Shown here piece after piece: positions 8,194 through 16,829 of a stretch of DNA of 64,000 bases. The stretch is from Haloarcula halophila (lineage in GTDB: Archaea; Halobacteriota; Halobacteria; Halobacteriales; Haloarculaceae), in assembly GCF_029278565.1 (NCBI RefSeq), contig NZ_CP119560.1:248001-312000 (forward strand), read 5' to 3'. Numbering within the stretch: the first letter of the stretch is position 1; each line of letters opens with the position of its first letter. The position numbers and the translations under genes were made by a program. The notes beneath the pieces were generated by a model, which worked only from the letters and a program-made list of their open reading frames with translations, had not been told where the DNA came from and made no database searches.

Positions 8194-9399
8194 ATGGAGA
8201 TTACAGACGTTTCAGCGACCAAAGTGAGCAACGAGTCTTGGGGTGAGTTCATCGAATTTCCCCTCGTCACCATCATGTCGAAGTACGACGAGTACCGTAA
8301 CGTCGACGGCGAGAACCCCCAAGCACGACGGAAGTGGATGGGGCCAGTCGGCGACGTCGTCGTCGAAGTCGAGACCGACGCGGGGGTCACCGGGGTCGGT
8401 GTCGGGAACTGGGGGACAGGCGCCATCGCAACTGTCGTCGAGGAGACGCTCTCGAAGCTCGTGATCGGCGAGGACCCGACGCGGCGCGAGCGCCTCTGGG
8501 AGCAGATGTACCGGGCGACACTTCCCTACGGCCGGAAGGGCGTCGCCGTCATGGCGATCAGTGCCGTCGACCAGGCGCTGTGGGACATCGCCGGGAAAGA
8601 GGTCGGGAAACCCGTCTACGAACTGCTCGGCGGTCCCACGAAAGACGAGATTCCCGCCTACGCGTCTAATCTCCACCCTGTCGACATGGAGAAACTCGAA
8701 CGCGAAGCCATCGAGTACGCCGAGGCGGGCTTCGACGCGGTGAAACTCCGTTTCCTCCACGGCCCGGAGGACGGCCGTTCGGGGATGGAGAAAAACGAAG
8801 AGATCGTCAAGACCGTCCGGGATGCCGTCGGCCACGAGATCGACATCGCGGGCGACGCCTACATGGGCTGGTCCGTGAACTACGCGAAAAAGATGACCCA
8901 GCGCCTCGGGAAGTACGACATGGCGTGGGTCGAGGAGCCGGTCATCGCCGACGACATCGACGGCTACGCGGAGGTTCGAGAGGCTGCACCGATGCCCATC
9001 TCCGGCGGCGAACACGAGTTCACACGCTGGGGCCACGAGGAACTGCTCGAACGCGAGGCCGTCGATATCCTCCAGCCCGACGTGGGCCGCGTCGGGGGGA
9101 TTACGGAACTCCAGAAGGTCGCAGATATGGCGGAAGTCCACGACGTGCCCGTAGTTCCTCACGCCGGCACCAACCCGACACTCCACGCCATCGCAGGGCA
9201 CACAAACATGCCGATGGCGGAGTACTTCCCGACGCCGGAGTGGTTCCAAGAGCAGCAGGAAGAACAGGAGTCGACCTACGCCGACGCCATCTTCGAGAAC
9301 CCGCCCTCACCCGAGGACGGGTCGATCCCGCTGCCCGACGAACCCGGTGTTAGTACGCAGCTGAACCACGACGCACTCGAACACTTCGCGATCGAGTAA
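8194..9399 (+). CDS. Enolase-superfamily sugar-acid dehydratase, L-rhamnonate dehydratase-like
   Basis: 401-residue mandelate-racemase-type enzyme. Near the N-terminus TIMSKYDEY recalls the TPMSKY segment of L-rhamnonate dehydratase (RhmD). Metal ligands fit D in IAGDAYMGW, E in WVEEPV and E in SGGEHEFTRWG (about 269). The acid/base pair fits D in ILQPDVGRVGG and H in VVPHAGTNPT (about 318). The KxK motif of mandelate racemase is replaced by KLR (about 182), as expected away from the racemase proper. It would dehydrate an aldonate to a 2-keto-3-deoxy acid. An AAAAAGACTTTAGC stretch about 30-40 bases upstream may be a promoter. The LLM oxidoreductase starts 2 bases after the stop. L-rhamnonate is the best guess; L-fuconate or a pentonate is possible. 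Confidence 0.8.
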   Translation: MEITDVSATKVSNESWGEFIEFPLVTIMSKYDEYRNVDGENPQARRKWMGPVGDVVVEVETDAGVTGVGVGNWGTGAIATVVEETLSKLVIGEDPTRRERLWEQMYRATLPYGRKGVAVMAISAVDQALWDIAGKEVGKPVYELLGGPTKDEIPAYASNLHPVDMEKLEREAIEYAEAGFDAVKLRFLHGPEDGRSGMEKNEEIVKTVRDAVGHEIDIAGDAYMGWSVNYAKKMTQRLGKYDMAWVEEPVIADDIDGYAEVREAAPMPISGGEHEFTRWGHEELLEREAVDILQPDVGRVGGITELQKVADMAEVHDVPVVPHAGTNPTLHAIAGHTNMPMAEYFPTPEWFQEQQEEQESTYADAIFENPPSPEDGSIPLPDEPGVSTQLNHDALEHFAIE

Positions 9400-9401
9400 C
9401 G

Positions 9402-10433
9402 ATGGCTGATATCAAATTCGAATACAACGTTCCGGTGTTCGCGGGTGCGCCCGATGCCGGCGACGACGAGCCTGTCCACCGTGATACGCCGGAGTACGAG
9501 GTATTGGACTGGGAGACGACTCGCCGCGGTATCGAGAAAGCCGAGGAGTTGGGATTCGACGCCGCCTGGGCACCCGACCACCTGATGCTCGGTCGGGACC
9601 GTGCCGAGTACGAATGCTGGACGCTCCTGTCGGCGATGGCCGGCTTCACCGACGATATCAATATCGGGTCGCTCGTACTCTGTAACGACTACCGCAACCC
9701 GGCACTGGTCGCGAAGATGGCGGCCACGCTGGACGTCGTCTCCGAGGGCCGGCTCGAACTCGGCCTCGGTGCCGGCTGGCACGAACCGGAGTACGACGCC
9801 TACGGCTGGGAGTACCGTGACGGCTTCGAGCGGCTGATGCGGCTAGACGAGTCGATCCGGCTGATGAAACGGATGTGGGACGCCGGCGGCGACGGGGCGA
9901 GTTTCGACGGCGATCACTACCAGATCGAGGATGCGCCCTGCGCACCCACGCCAGTCCAGGAGCCTCACCCCGAGATCCTCGTCGGCGGGCAGGGCGAGGA
10001 GGTGACGCTGAAACTCGTCGCGAAACACGCCGACGTCTGGAACACGGACGTGTTCAACGGCGACGTCGACACGCTGGAACACAAGATCGACGTCATCGAG
10101 GACCACTGCGAGACTGTCGGTCGTGACTCCGACGAGATCGAGTACTCCTGGGACGGCCATGTTATCTGTACGCGCGACGAGGAGAAACTGGACCGGCTGC
10201 TGGACCTGATGCTCCCGATCCAGTTCGAGGAAGAGTACCAGGACCAGGCGCCGATCCGGACCGAGGAAGACGCCCGCGAGTACTTCGTTATGGGAACCCC
10301 CGAGGAGTGTGCCGAGGCGATCGACGCGCGGATCGACGCCGGCGTCACGAAGTTCCAGGGCTGGTTCATCGACTTCCCGGACACCGAGGGGATGGAACTG
10401 TTCGCCGACGAGGTCGTGTCGGAGTTCCGGTAA
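9402..10433 (+). CDS. LLM-class flavin/F420-dependent oxidoreductase (copy 1)
   Basis: 343-residue luciferase-like TIM-barrel protein. Hallmarks are DAAWAPDHLMLG near the N-terminus, the segment EGRLELGLGAGWHEPEYDAY and the late ILVGGQGEEVTLKLVAKHAD. Members bind FMN or coenzyme F420 and carry out hydride transfers or monooxygenations. Haloarchaea make F420, so either cofactor is possible. It begins 2 bases after the rhamnonate-dehydratase-like gene, so it is cotranslated with a sugar-acid enzyme. A clear paralog lies at 14057-15058, sharing the ending FPD..GMELF.DEV. Its role in sugar oxidation is unknown. An F420-dependent sugar or keto-acid dehydrogenase is one idea. Confidence 0.85.
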   Translation: MADIKFEYNVPVFAGAPDAGDDEPVHRDTPEYEVLDWETTRRGIEKAEELGFDAAWAPDHLMLGRDRAEYECWTLLSAMAGFTDDINIGSLVLCNDYRNPALVAKMAATLDVVSEGRLELGLGAGWHEPEYDAYGWEYRDGFERLMRLDESIRLMKRMWDAGGDGASFDGDHYQIEDAPCAPTPVQEPHPEILVGGQGEEVTLKLVAKHADVWNTDVFNGDVDTLEHKIDVIEDHCETVGRDSDEIEYSWDGHVICTRDEEKLDRLLDLMLPIQFEEEYQDQAPIRTEEDAREYFVMGTPEECAEAIDARIDAGVTKFQGWFIDFPDTEGMELFADEVVSEFR

Positions 10434-10517
10434 CAGCGGCTTTTCGGGGCTGATATCCTCGGAGATGTATCCGGTAATAGCGGAACTTCTTTTGTCGAAC
10501 CGTGTCTACTGTCGCAT

Positions 10518-11276
10518 ATGAGCCCGGAGGTCCCAGTCAAGGCGGCGAAGGTCTCACTGGAGATCGTCGAGTTACTCAGAGAGCGAGACGGTGCCGGTGT
10601 CTCGGACGTCGCAAACGCGCTTGACAAGCCGACGAGCACGGTCCACGACCACTTGCGAACGCTCGAAGAGGAACAGTATCTCGTCAAAGAGGACAGTCAG
10701 TACCACGTGAGTACCCGATTCCTGCAGTTGGGTGATCAAGCTCGGTCCCGCAAGAAGGTCTTCAAAATAGCGCGTCCGGAGGTCGAAGAGCTGGCAGAAA
10801 CGACCGGGGAACACGCGAACTTGATGATCGAGGAACACGGTCTCGGCGTGTTTCTCTATCGAGCGCGTGGGCCGGACGCGGTGCAACTGGATACACACGC
10901 AGGGATGCGAGTCCCGCTCCAGACCACTGCCCTCGGAAAGACAATCATGGCCTTCCGGCCCCAATCGGAGGTCGAGGCGATCGTCGAACGGCACGGGCTT
11001 CCTGCGATCACGGACGAGACCATCACCGACCAGTCCGAACTATACGAGACGCTCGAAGACGTTCGTGAGCGGGGCTACGCCTACGACGACGAGGAACGCG
11101 TCAAAGGGATGCGATGTGTCGCTGCCCCGATACTAGACCAGGACGACCGTGCCATCGCGGCCGTGAGCGTCTCCGGCCCGAAGAGTCGGATGCAGGACGA
11201 CCGCTTTACCGACGAAATCCCCTCACAGATCCTGCGCAGTGCGAACGTCGTCGAAGTAAACCTGACGTATTCGTGA
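10518..11276 (+). CDS. IclR-family transcriptional regulator (copy 1)
   Basis: 252-residue regulator. The N-terminal winged helix (about 1-65) includes GAGVSDVANALDKPTSTVHD. The C-terminal effector domain (about 80-250) shows TALGKTIMAF and the late GYAYDDEERVKGMRCVAAPI. IclR proteins sense small acids; in haloarchaea family members control sugar catabolism. It sits between the LLM and FAH genes and is likely the local regulator. The promoter has a weak T-rich box (CTTCTTTTG, about 10487-10495), preceded by AGCGGAAC (10480-10487). This matches half of the operator-like motif seen beside the second iclR gene. Target genes are inferred. Confidence 0.9.
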   Translation: MSPEVPVKAAKVSLEIVELLRERDGAGVSDVANALDKPTSTVHDHLRTLEEEQYLVKEDSQYHVSTRFLQLGDQARSRKKVFKIARPEVEELAETTGEHANLMIEEHGLGVFLYRARGPDAVQLDTHAGMRVPLQTTALGKTIMAFRPQSEVEAIVERHGLPAITDETITDQSELYETLEDVRERGYAYDDEERVKGMRCVAAPILDQDDRAIAAVSVSGPKSRMQDDRFTDEIPSQILRSANVVEVNLTYS

Positions 11277-11322
11277 CCGCGGGCAAACACAACAATTAGG
11301 TTCCAGCGCTCGACAGTATACC

Positions 11323-12174
11323 GTGATGAAATTCGTCAGATACACGACCGGTGGGGCTCCGTCGTGGGGCATCCATCGCGACGAGGAGATCGTCCCGCTC
11401 GCGGGACTCAGAGAGGAGATCACGTACCAACAGTTGACCGACGCTGGCTTCCTCCGAGTCGTCGAAGACGCCGCCGACGCGATGGAAGCAACGGCCATCC
11501 CGGCGTCGGAGACGACCCTGCTTGCACCGGTTCCTCGGCCGGGCAAGATCATCTGTGTCGGACTGAACTACCACGACCACGCTGAGGAGCAAGACGAGGA
11601 CGTACCCGAACGCCCACTCCTGTTCGGGAAGTCAGGAACGTCGGTCACGAACCCCGGTGATCCGATCGTCCACCCCGCCGAACTCGACGAAGTCGACTTC
11701 GAAGTCGAACTCGGTGTGGTCATCGGCCGGACTGCAAAGGACGTTTCCACTGCTGACGCGCGGGACTACATCGCCGGTTACACCGCGATAAACGACGTGA
11801 GTGGGCGGGACGCACAGTTCGACGACGGGCAGTTCTTCCGTGGGAAGAGCTACGACACGTTCGCACCGATAGGGCCGACACTGGTCCCGGACGACCGGCT
11901 CGACCCGTCCAGTCTGGACGTTGCCTGCCGTGTCAACGGCGAGACGATGCAGTCGTCGAACACCGAGGAGTTCATCTTCGGCGTCGAGGAAGTCGTCTCC
12001 TACATCAGTGGGATCACGACGTTGCGGCCCGGTGACGTCATCTCGACGGGAACCCCCGGAGGGGTCGGTATCTTCCGTGACCCGCCGGAGTTACTCGAAC
12101 CGGGTGACACTGTCGACGTCGAGATCGAGGGCATCGGGACGCTGACCAACCCCGTCGTCGCCGACCGGGACTGA
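11323..12174 (+). CDS. Fumarylacetoacetase-family hydrolase (2,4-diketo-3-deoxy-aldonate hydrolase candidate)
   Basis: 283-residue FAH-family protein. The fold hallmark is PGKIICVGLNYHDHAEEQ, followed by metal-site acids in DEVDFEVELGVVIG and by the AINDVSGRDAQF segment. The end has the conserved PGDVISTGTPGGVG. Such enzymes cleave acylpyruvates. In the deoxyhexose diketo-hydrolase pathway the reaction yields pyruvate and L-lactate. That product would feed the lutCB genes at the left edge. It has its own AT-rich promoter element (CAACAATTAGG, about 28 bases upstream), and a hairpin follows its stop. Family certain; the exact substrate is inferred from the neighbouring dehydratase, SDR and mutarotase genes. 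Confidence 0.82.
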   Translation: MMKFVRYTTGGAPSWGIHRDEEIVPLAGLREEITYQQLTDAGFLRVVEDAADAMEATAIPASETTLLAPVPRPGKIICVGLNYHDHAEEQDEDVPERPLLFGKSGTSVTNPGDPIVHPAELDEVDFEVELGVVIGRTAKDVSTADARDYIAGYTAINDVSGRDAQFDDGQFFRGKSYDTFAPIGPTLVPDDRLDPSSLDVACRVNGETMQSSNTEEFIFGVEEVVSYISGITTLRPGDVISTGTPGGVGIFRDPPELLEPGDTVDVEIEGIGTLTNPVVADRD

Positions 12175-12196
12175 CGGCCATCCGGTCGTTTGGCCG
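12175..12196 (+). terminator. Hairpin directly after the FAH-hydrolase gene
   Basis: CGGCCA (12175-12180) and TGGCCG (12191-12196) form a perfect 6-bp stem with a 10-base loop. The stem begins right after the TGA and is followed by CTTTCT. Terminator function is inferred. Confidence 0.45.
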
Positions 12197-12489
12197 CTTT
12201 CTACCTATCGAATCACTTCGTTCACCGTTTCACGAGCTGATATCGCTGAGAACGGCCAATTACTGCAGGACACTGGCGTATTTGGCGATGGGTAAATTGA
12301 ATACATCCCTATCACCTGAATTATCGGGGCTTTGTCTGTGTATTCTCCCGATAGCGTCTATACCTGACTATCTTTGACCATATATACCGAATAATTGCCG
12401 ATGAGTGGGGAGTAAACCCTCTCCATACTTTAACCGGCCGAGCAGGACCCGAACGGAAGAGCAAAGACGCGTGCTACCGTGTGGCGTAT
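12197..12489. other. AT-rich intergenic stretch, no gene seen
   Basis: Together with the hairpin before it, about 315 bases separate the FAH hydrolase from the lipoprotein gene. Base composition is clearly lower in G+C than the flanks. TATA-like strings occur at about 12377-12387 (CCATATATACC) and 12426-12435 (ATACTTTAAC). The second is suitably placed for the lipoprotein gene with a short leader. No convincing coding frame is present. Confidence 0.5.
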
Positions 12490-13104
12490 ATGGACCGAGG
12501 CCGTGCGTGTGTGACGCTCGCTGTCGTGGCCCTCTGTCTGGGTCTCGGCGGGTGTCAGGCCGTGTTCGGCCCCAGTGAGTCAACGCCGGCACAACCCGTC
12601 ACGCCGGCACCGGTGCCCACCACCGAGACACCGGCACCGACGCCCCCGCCGAACGGCCGCGCACTCGGCGGTGTCTGGCTGGGGCAGTGGAGCGAGTTCG
12701 AACCCGAGTCGGCGGCTGCGTATCGAGACGTACAGCGGACTTGTGAGCGTCCACCAGCACGGGTGGTTCACATCCAACTCGGTGCGCTACTCACGGACAA
12801 CGGAACTCGGCGCGGGATCGAAACGATGTGGCGGTTCCTCTCGCCCGACACTCGCCGGAGTTTCGGTTCCGTCGAGAGCTACGTCGAGACGGTCCGAACA
12901 CGGTATCGGCCACTTCTCGAAGCGGAGTCCGTGACCCACAGGCCGGTGGAGCGAAACGGGCGCGTCGCGGTCCAGCCGTTCCGGGTCAACGACGACGGGT
13001 CGACGACGACCTACCACTGGCGTGTCGAACGGCAGCGAACACCGTCCGGCGAGGAGTGTTGGCTGACAACGGCCATCGCCGAAGCGCCAGGTGAAACTAT
13101 GTAG
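12490..13104 (+). CDS. Putative secreted lipoprotein with DUF4864-like domain
   Basis: About 204 residues. The N-terminus is a Sec-type lipoprotein signal: hydrophobic LAVVALCLGLGGC with the lipobox Cys near residue 22. A Pro/Thr-rich linker follows to about 55. The folded part (about 85-165) contains ARVVHIQLGALLTDNGTRRG and the segment SFGSVESYVETVRTRYRPL. This pattern resembles the DUF4864 domain, but I cannot confirm that. A GTG at 12481 is an alternative start. Unlike the binding proteins it has no twin-arginine motif. It has no evident enzymatic residues, and its job among sugar-oxidation genes is unknown. Confidence 0.6.
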   Translation: MDRGRACVTLAVVALCLGLGGCQAVFGPSESTPAQPVTPAPVPTTETPAPTPPPNGRALGGVWLGQWSEFEPESAAAYRDVQRTCERPPARVVHIQLGALLTDNGTRRGIETMWRFLSPDTRRSFGSVESYVETVRTRYRPLLEAESVTHRPVERNGRVAVQPFRVNDDGSTTTYHWRVERQRTPSGEECWLTTAIAEAPGETM

Positions 13105-13181
13105 TGTCGATAGCAACCGACAGCGTCGGCATCGGCCGGCGACGCGGACACCGTTAAGTCACTGGCTGTAAATCTCTAGCT

Positions 13182-13970
13182 ATGCCTGGAGAGCGACACG
13201 CAGACCGGACAGTTATCGTCACCGGTGCGGCGAGTGGGATCGGACGCGGTATCGCACGGCGGTTCGGCGACGAGGGCGCGAACGTCGTCGTGGCCGACGT
13301 TCGGCGAGAACCGAAACAGGGAGCGCGCTACGACAGCGACGTAACCACCCCGACTGACGCCCTCATCGCCGAGGAGACGGCCGGCGATGCCACGTACGTC
13401 GAGACCGACGTCGGCGACCCCGACAGCGTCGCCGCGATGGTCGAGACGGCAGTCGAGACCTACGGCGGGGTCGACGTCCTCGTCAACAACGCCGGCATCC
13501 AGATCGACGGGGACTCCCAATCGACGACGATCGAGGAGTGGCAACGCTCCATCGACATCGACCTGAGCGGGGCGTTCTACTGCGCCAAGTTCGCGGTTCC
13601 CCACCTCGTCGAACGCGAGGGTCAGATCATCAATATCGGTTCTGTCCGGGGGTTCGAAGGCGGCGGTGGCCCACCATACGCGGCGGCGAAAGGTGGCGTC
13701 GTCAACATGACACGGGACCTCGCGATCGAACTCGGGCCGGACGGCGTCCGTGTCAACTGTATCAACCCCGGCTACATCGAGACGCCGCTACAGGACATCA
13801 ACACCGACGAGGACGTCGCCAAAGCGGAGGAACACACGCTCGTGCCCCGCTTCGGGAAACCGGAAGACGTCGGTGACGCTGCCGTCTTCCTCGCCAGCGA
13901 CGAGGCGGAGTTCATCACCGGCGCGAACCTCGCGGTCGACGGCGGCTGGCTCGCACACAGCGGGCTGTGA
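13182..13970 (+). CDS. Short-chain dehydrogenase/reductase (sugar or keto-deoxy-aldonate dehydrogenase candidate)
   Basis: 262-residue classical SDR. The NAD(P) motif is TGAASGIGRGIARRF (about 16-30), NNAG follows near 102, and the catalytic Ser-Tyr-Lys set is in NIGSVRGFEGGGGPPYAAAK (about 150-169). Motifs are intact. An unusual insert of about 20 residues after the second strand (around 45-65, acidic/Thr-rich) makes it slightly longer than the common 250. Candidate reactions are oxidation of L-rhamnose at C1, or of 2-keto-3-deoxy-rhamnonate at C4 just before the FAH hydrolase. A GTTAAG element lies about 28 bases upstream. Family certain, substrate inferred. Confidence 0.85.
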   Translation: MPGERHADRTVIVTGAASGIGRGIARRFGDEGANVVVADVRREPKQGARYDSDVTTPTDALIAEETAGDATYVETDVGDPDSVAAMVETAVETYGGVDVLVNNAGIQIDGDSQSTTIEEWQRSIDIDLSGAFYCAKFAVPHLVEREGQIINIGSVRGFEGGGGPPYAAAKGGVVNMTRDLAIELGPDGVRVNCINPGYIETPLQDINTDEDVAKAEEHTLVPRFGKPEDVGDAAVFLASDEAEFITGANLAVDGGWLAHSGL

Positions 13971-14056
13971 ACCGCCTCGGGGTCACGCCCGAGGGCACTC
14001 GTCTCGCTTACCTGTCGACCCCAAACAGTTATTCGCCGTCCGGTACCAGTCGACGT

Positions 14057-15058
14057 ATGCAGTTCGACTGGATGGTCCAGTGTTATTCGGGCGCTGGCGT
14101 TCACCGAGACACTCCGATGCTCGATACGCTCGACCGGGAGACGGTCCTCCAGGGCGTGGACACGGCCGTCGACACCGGCCTCGAAGGATTGTGGGCACCA
14201 GACCACTTCATGCTCGGCCCGAAAGCCGAGGAGTTCGAGGTCTGGACGCTCCTGAGCGCGCTCGCCGAGCGGACCGAGGATGTCGACCTCGGGCCGCTGG
14301 TGGGGTCGATCACGTACCGCAACCCAGCGCTGCTGGCGAAGATGGCGACGACGGTCGACGTCCTCTCGGAGGGACGGCTCCGGCTGGGGCTGGGGGCCGG
14401 GTGGCACGAGGAAGAACACCGCGCCTACGGCTTCGACTTCCCCGACGTGGGGACCCGGATCGAGATGCTCGAAGAGGGTATCCAGGTCGTCAAGGCGATG
14501 TTCACCGAGGCGGAGCCGACCTTCGAGGGGGACCACTACACGATCGACGGGGCGCTGAACGAGCCGAAACCGGTCAGCCAGCCCCACCCGCCGATCGTCG
14601 TCGGCGGCGCGGGGCCGAAGATGCTCCGCCTCGCCGCCCGCCACGCCGACGAGTGGAACGTCGAGATCAGCGGCCGCGCCCGCGGGCGCTCCATCGAGTT
14701 CAAGGCCCGGAAGTTCGACGAGTACCTCGAAAACGAGGGGCGCGATCCAGACGAGGTCGACCGCTCGTGGCTCGCACACGTCCTCGTCCGGGAGGACGAA
14801 GCCGCCGTCGAGTCGGCCGTCGAGGAGATCTTCCCGCTCCCGTGGGGCGAGGAGTCGGACATGGACGACCAACTCACTGACGCCGCCGAAGCCCGGGAGA
14901 AAGGGGACATGCTCATCGGGACGCCCGCCCAGGTCGCCGAGCAGATCGAGGGTATCCGCGACCTCGGCTTCGAGAAGCTTCAGTTGCTCTTTCTGGACTT
15001 TCCCGACTCCCGTGGGATGGAGCTGTTCGGCGACGAGGTCGCCCCTCAGTTCAGGTAA
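14057..15058 (+). CDS. LLM-class flavin/F420-dependent oxidoreductase (copy 2)
   Basis: 333-residue paralog of the enzyme at 9402-10433. It shares WAPDHFMLG, the segment EGRLRLGLGAGWHEEEHRAY, and a late VVGGAGPKMLRLAARHADEW. I choose the ATG at 14057 (MQFDWMVQCYSG) because AGTTATTCG sits about 27 bases upstream, giving a leaderless mRNA. An in-frame GTG at 13967 would overlap the preceding SDR gene and lacks homology to copy 1. It is followed 65 bases later by an aldo/keto reductase. A flavin- or F420-linked redox step on a sugar or sugar acid is plausible; no specific reaction is known to me. Confidence 0.83.
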   Translation: MQFDWMVQCYSGAGVHRDTPMLDTLDRETVLQGVDTAVDTGLEGLWAPDHFMLGPKAEEFEVWTLLSALAERTEDVDLGPLVGSITYRNPALLAKMATTVDVLSEGRLRLGLGAGWHEEEHRAYGFDFPDVGTRIEMLEEGIQVVKAMFTEAEPTFEGDHYTIDGALNEPKPVSQPHPPIVVGGAGPKMLRLAARHADEWNVEISGRARGRSIEFKARKFDEYLENEGRDPDEVDRSWLAHVLVREDEAAVESAVEEIFPLPWGEESDMDDQLTDAAEAREKGDMLIGTPAQVAEQIEGIRDLGFEKLQLLFLDFPDSRGMELFGDEVAPQFR

Positions 15059-15092
15059 CGGCCCACCGAACCCGTCGTCGGGATGGAAAACC

Positions 15093-15100
15093 GTTTTACA
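15093..15100 (+). promoter_or_regulatory. TATA box of the aldo/keto reductase gene
   Basis: GTTTTACA is centred 27 bases before the ATG at 15124. This supports that start rather than the upstream in-frame ATG at 15112 and implies a leaderless transcript. Confidence 0.5.
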
Positions 15101-15123
15101 GAGCCGTCCGAATGACTGGTACG

Positions 15124-16149
15124 ATGGATTACAGACAGCTCGGCAGCACAGGGACTCGTGTCTCGGAACTCTGTCTCGGGACCTGGCGCTTCGGCAAGGA
15201 GACAAACGGCGTGGTCGAGACGGGACGGGAGGAGGCCCACGAACTGCTGGACGCGGCCTGGGAGCGGGGGATCAACTTCATCGACACGGCGAACGTCTAC
15301 GGCTCTCCACACGGCACCAGCGAGGAGTACATCGGGGAGTGGCTCGAAGAGTACGACCGGTCGGACTTCGTCATCGCCTCGAAGGTGTACTTCCCGTTCG
15401 ACGGCTGGGGCGACCCCGGACCGAACGACTCCGGCTTAGGCCGGAAACACATCCGCGAACAGGTCGAAGGGACCCTGGACCGCCTCGGGACCGATTACCT
15501 CGATCTGTACTACATCCACCGCTGGGACGAGGACAGCGACATCGAGGAGACGCTGCGGACGCTCAACGACCTCGTCCGCGAGGGGAAAGTCAACTACCTG
15601 GGTGCGTCGACGATGGCGTCCTGGCAACTGACAAAGGCCCTCTGGAAGTCCGAGGTCGAGGGCCTCGAACGGTTCGAGGTCACCCAGCCGCTCCACCACG
15701 CCGGCTACTACGAGGACGTGAGCGACTACCTCGACGTGTGTGCCGATCAGGAGATCGCGGTCTGTCCGTACTCGCCGCTCGCTGGCGGCTTCCTCACCGG
15801 GAAGTACGAACGCGCCGACCCCGAGGACCCGGAGGCCGTCGAGGCACCCGATGGCGCTCGGGGGAGCTTCGACGACTTCTTCGACGACTACTACCTCTCG
15901 GAACGGGGCTGGCACGTTCTCGACGAGATCCGGACGATCGCCGACGAGGTCGACGCCACGCCCGCGCAGGTGTCGCTGCGCTGGCTGATGGAGTGGGACG
16001 AGTTCACCTGCGTCCCCATCGTCGGCGCGCGCACGACCGAGCAACTCGACGAGAACGTCGCCGCGACCGAAGTCTCCCTCTCGGACGCGCAGTGGGACCG
16101 CATCATGGACGCCCGCTACGACCCCGACGGGAACCTCTGGGGCCACTGA
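15124..16149 (+). CDS. Aldo/keto reductase
   Basis: 341-residue TIM-barrel AKR. The catalytic tetrad is readable: D and Y in NFIDTANVYGSP, K in VIASKVYFPF and H in DLYYIHRWDED. The NADPH-site segment near the end reads CVPIVGARTTEQLDENVAAT. The start MDYRQLGSTGTRVSELCLGT matches the usual family N-terminus. In this setting it may oxidise or reduce the C1 of an aldose (L-fucose or L-rhamnose dehydrogenase activity) or remove lactaldehyde. It runs convergently into the mutarotase gene with 21 bases between stops. Family certain, substrate open. Confidence 0.87.
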   Translation: MDYRQLGSTGTRVSELCLGTWRFGKETNGVVETGREEAHELLDAAWERGINFIDTANVYGSPHGTSEEYIGEWLEEYDRSDFVIASKVYFPFDGWGDPGPNDSGLGRKHIREQVEGTLDRLGTDYLDLYYIHRWDEDSDIEETLRTLNDLVREGKVNYLGASTMASWQLTKALWKSEVEGLERFEVTQPLHHAGYYEDVSDYLDVCADQEIAVCPYSPLAGGFLTGKYERADPEDPEAVEAPDGARGSFDDFFDDYYLSERGWHVLDEIRTIADEVDATPAQVSLRWLMEWDEFTCVPIVGARTTEQLDENVAATEVSLSDAQWDRIMDARYDPDGNLWGH

Positions 16150-16170
16150 CGGCGGCGTCGGAACCCGGTC

Positions 16171-16515
16171 TCACTCGTCGTCGGGTTCGAACTGCCAGAC
16201 CCGTTCCATGAACGGGATGCCCGATTCCGGATCGGCGTCGGCGTCGACGCCCGACCGTTTGAACTGGCCGGTGTACCGTTCCCAGTCGGCGACGGCCTCG
16301 TCGCCGTCGACGGCGTCGAGGTAGGCGTCCAAGTCCGCACACTCCAGGATACAGACCGCGATGTCGTCCCGGACGTATAGTTCGAACTCCTCGACGCCGC
16401 CCCGTTCCATCGCGTCGGTCACGCCCTCGGGGACCTGGTCGTGGGCCTCGACGTAGGCCTCGCGCTGGTCGGGGTCGAGTCGCTGGACGTAGACGGCGCG
16501 TTCGGTATCTGCCAT
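16171..16515 (-). CDS. rhaM: L-rhamnose mutarotase-like protein
   Basis: 114-residue ferredoxin-fold protein of the RhaM family. The opening ERAVYVQRLDPDQREAYVEA, the following H in AHDQVPEG and the segment EEFELYVRDDIAVCILEC match the rhamnose-mutarotase layout, in which Tyr and His residues near the N-terminus interconvert anomers. The C-terminal FMERVWQFE is also typical. The ATG at 16515 is preferred over an in-frame ATG 12 bases upstream. The family speeds alpha/beta interconversion of L-rhamnose, sometimes L-fucose. Its presence is the most direct pointer to a 6-deoxyhexose as the pathway substrate. Assignment by motif reading only. Confidence 0.75.
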   Translation of the reverse strand: MADTERAVYVQRLDPDQREAYVEAHDQVPEGVTDAMERGGVEEFELYVRDDIAVCILECADLDAYLDAVDGDEAVADWERYTGQFKRSGVDADADPESGIPFMERVWQFEPDDE

Positions 16516-16829
16516 ACCCGGTTCCACTCGGGGCTGGCAAATCAGCGTTTCGGAGGCAGCAGTGGGTGTTAGTGAGCCCCCGGCGACAGCCGCACCGAGT
16601 CATACGACGGCTCCCCGGGTTCTCGAACTGGCTGTCCGAGATCGGACTGAACGTCGCCGTCCTGGGGTGGGGTCCCCAACTCGGACCGCGTCCGCCTCGG
16701 TTGCGAGGACCGGGACGAGGACAGCGAGTGTTCAAACAGTTGCTCCGAACTGCGGGGAGGTCGACATCCCGGTCGTCCGCTGGGACTGGATGGCCGGCGT
16801 CCGCTGGGCGCGGGGCGACGGCTGCCGGC
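16516..16829. other. Intergenic stretch of 314 bases, no convincing gene
   Basis: This lies between the mutarotase gene and the end of the SMP-30 gene, both on the minus strand. Its G+C stays high, unlike the AT-rich gaps elsewhere. Several frames are open, but none gives an acidic haloarchaeal-like protein. It may hold the mutarotase promoter or a decayed gene; I see no clear TATA box. Confidence 0.35.

Noticed and set aside
13750-14880. Long plus-strand frame across the SDR and LLM genes
   Set aside because: Arg- and Pro-rich shadow frame of two genes with clear motifs in another frame.
15012-16211. Long plus-strand frame across the aldo/keto reductase
   Set aside because: Arg-rich shadow; the AKR frame has the catalytic tetrad.
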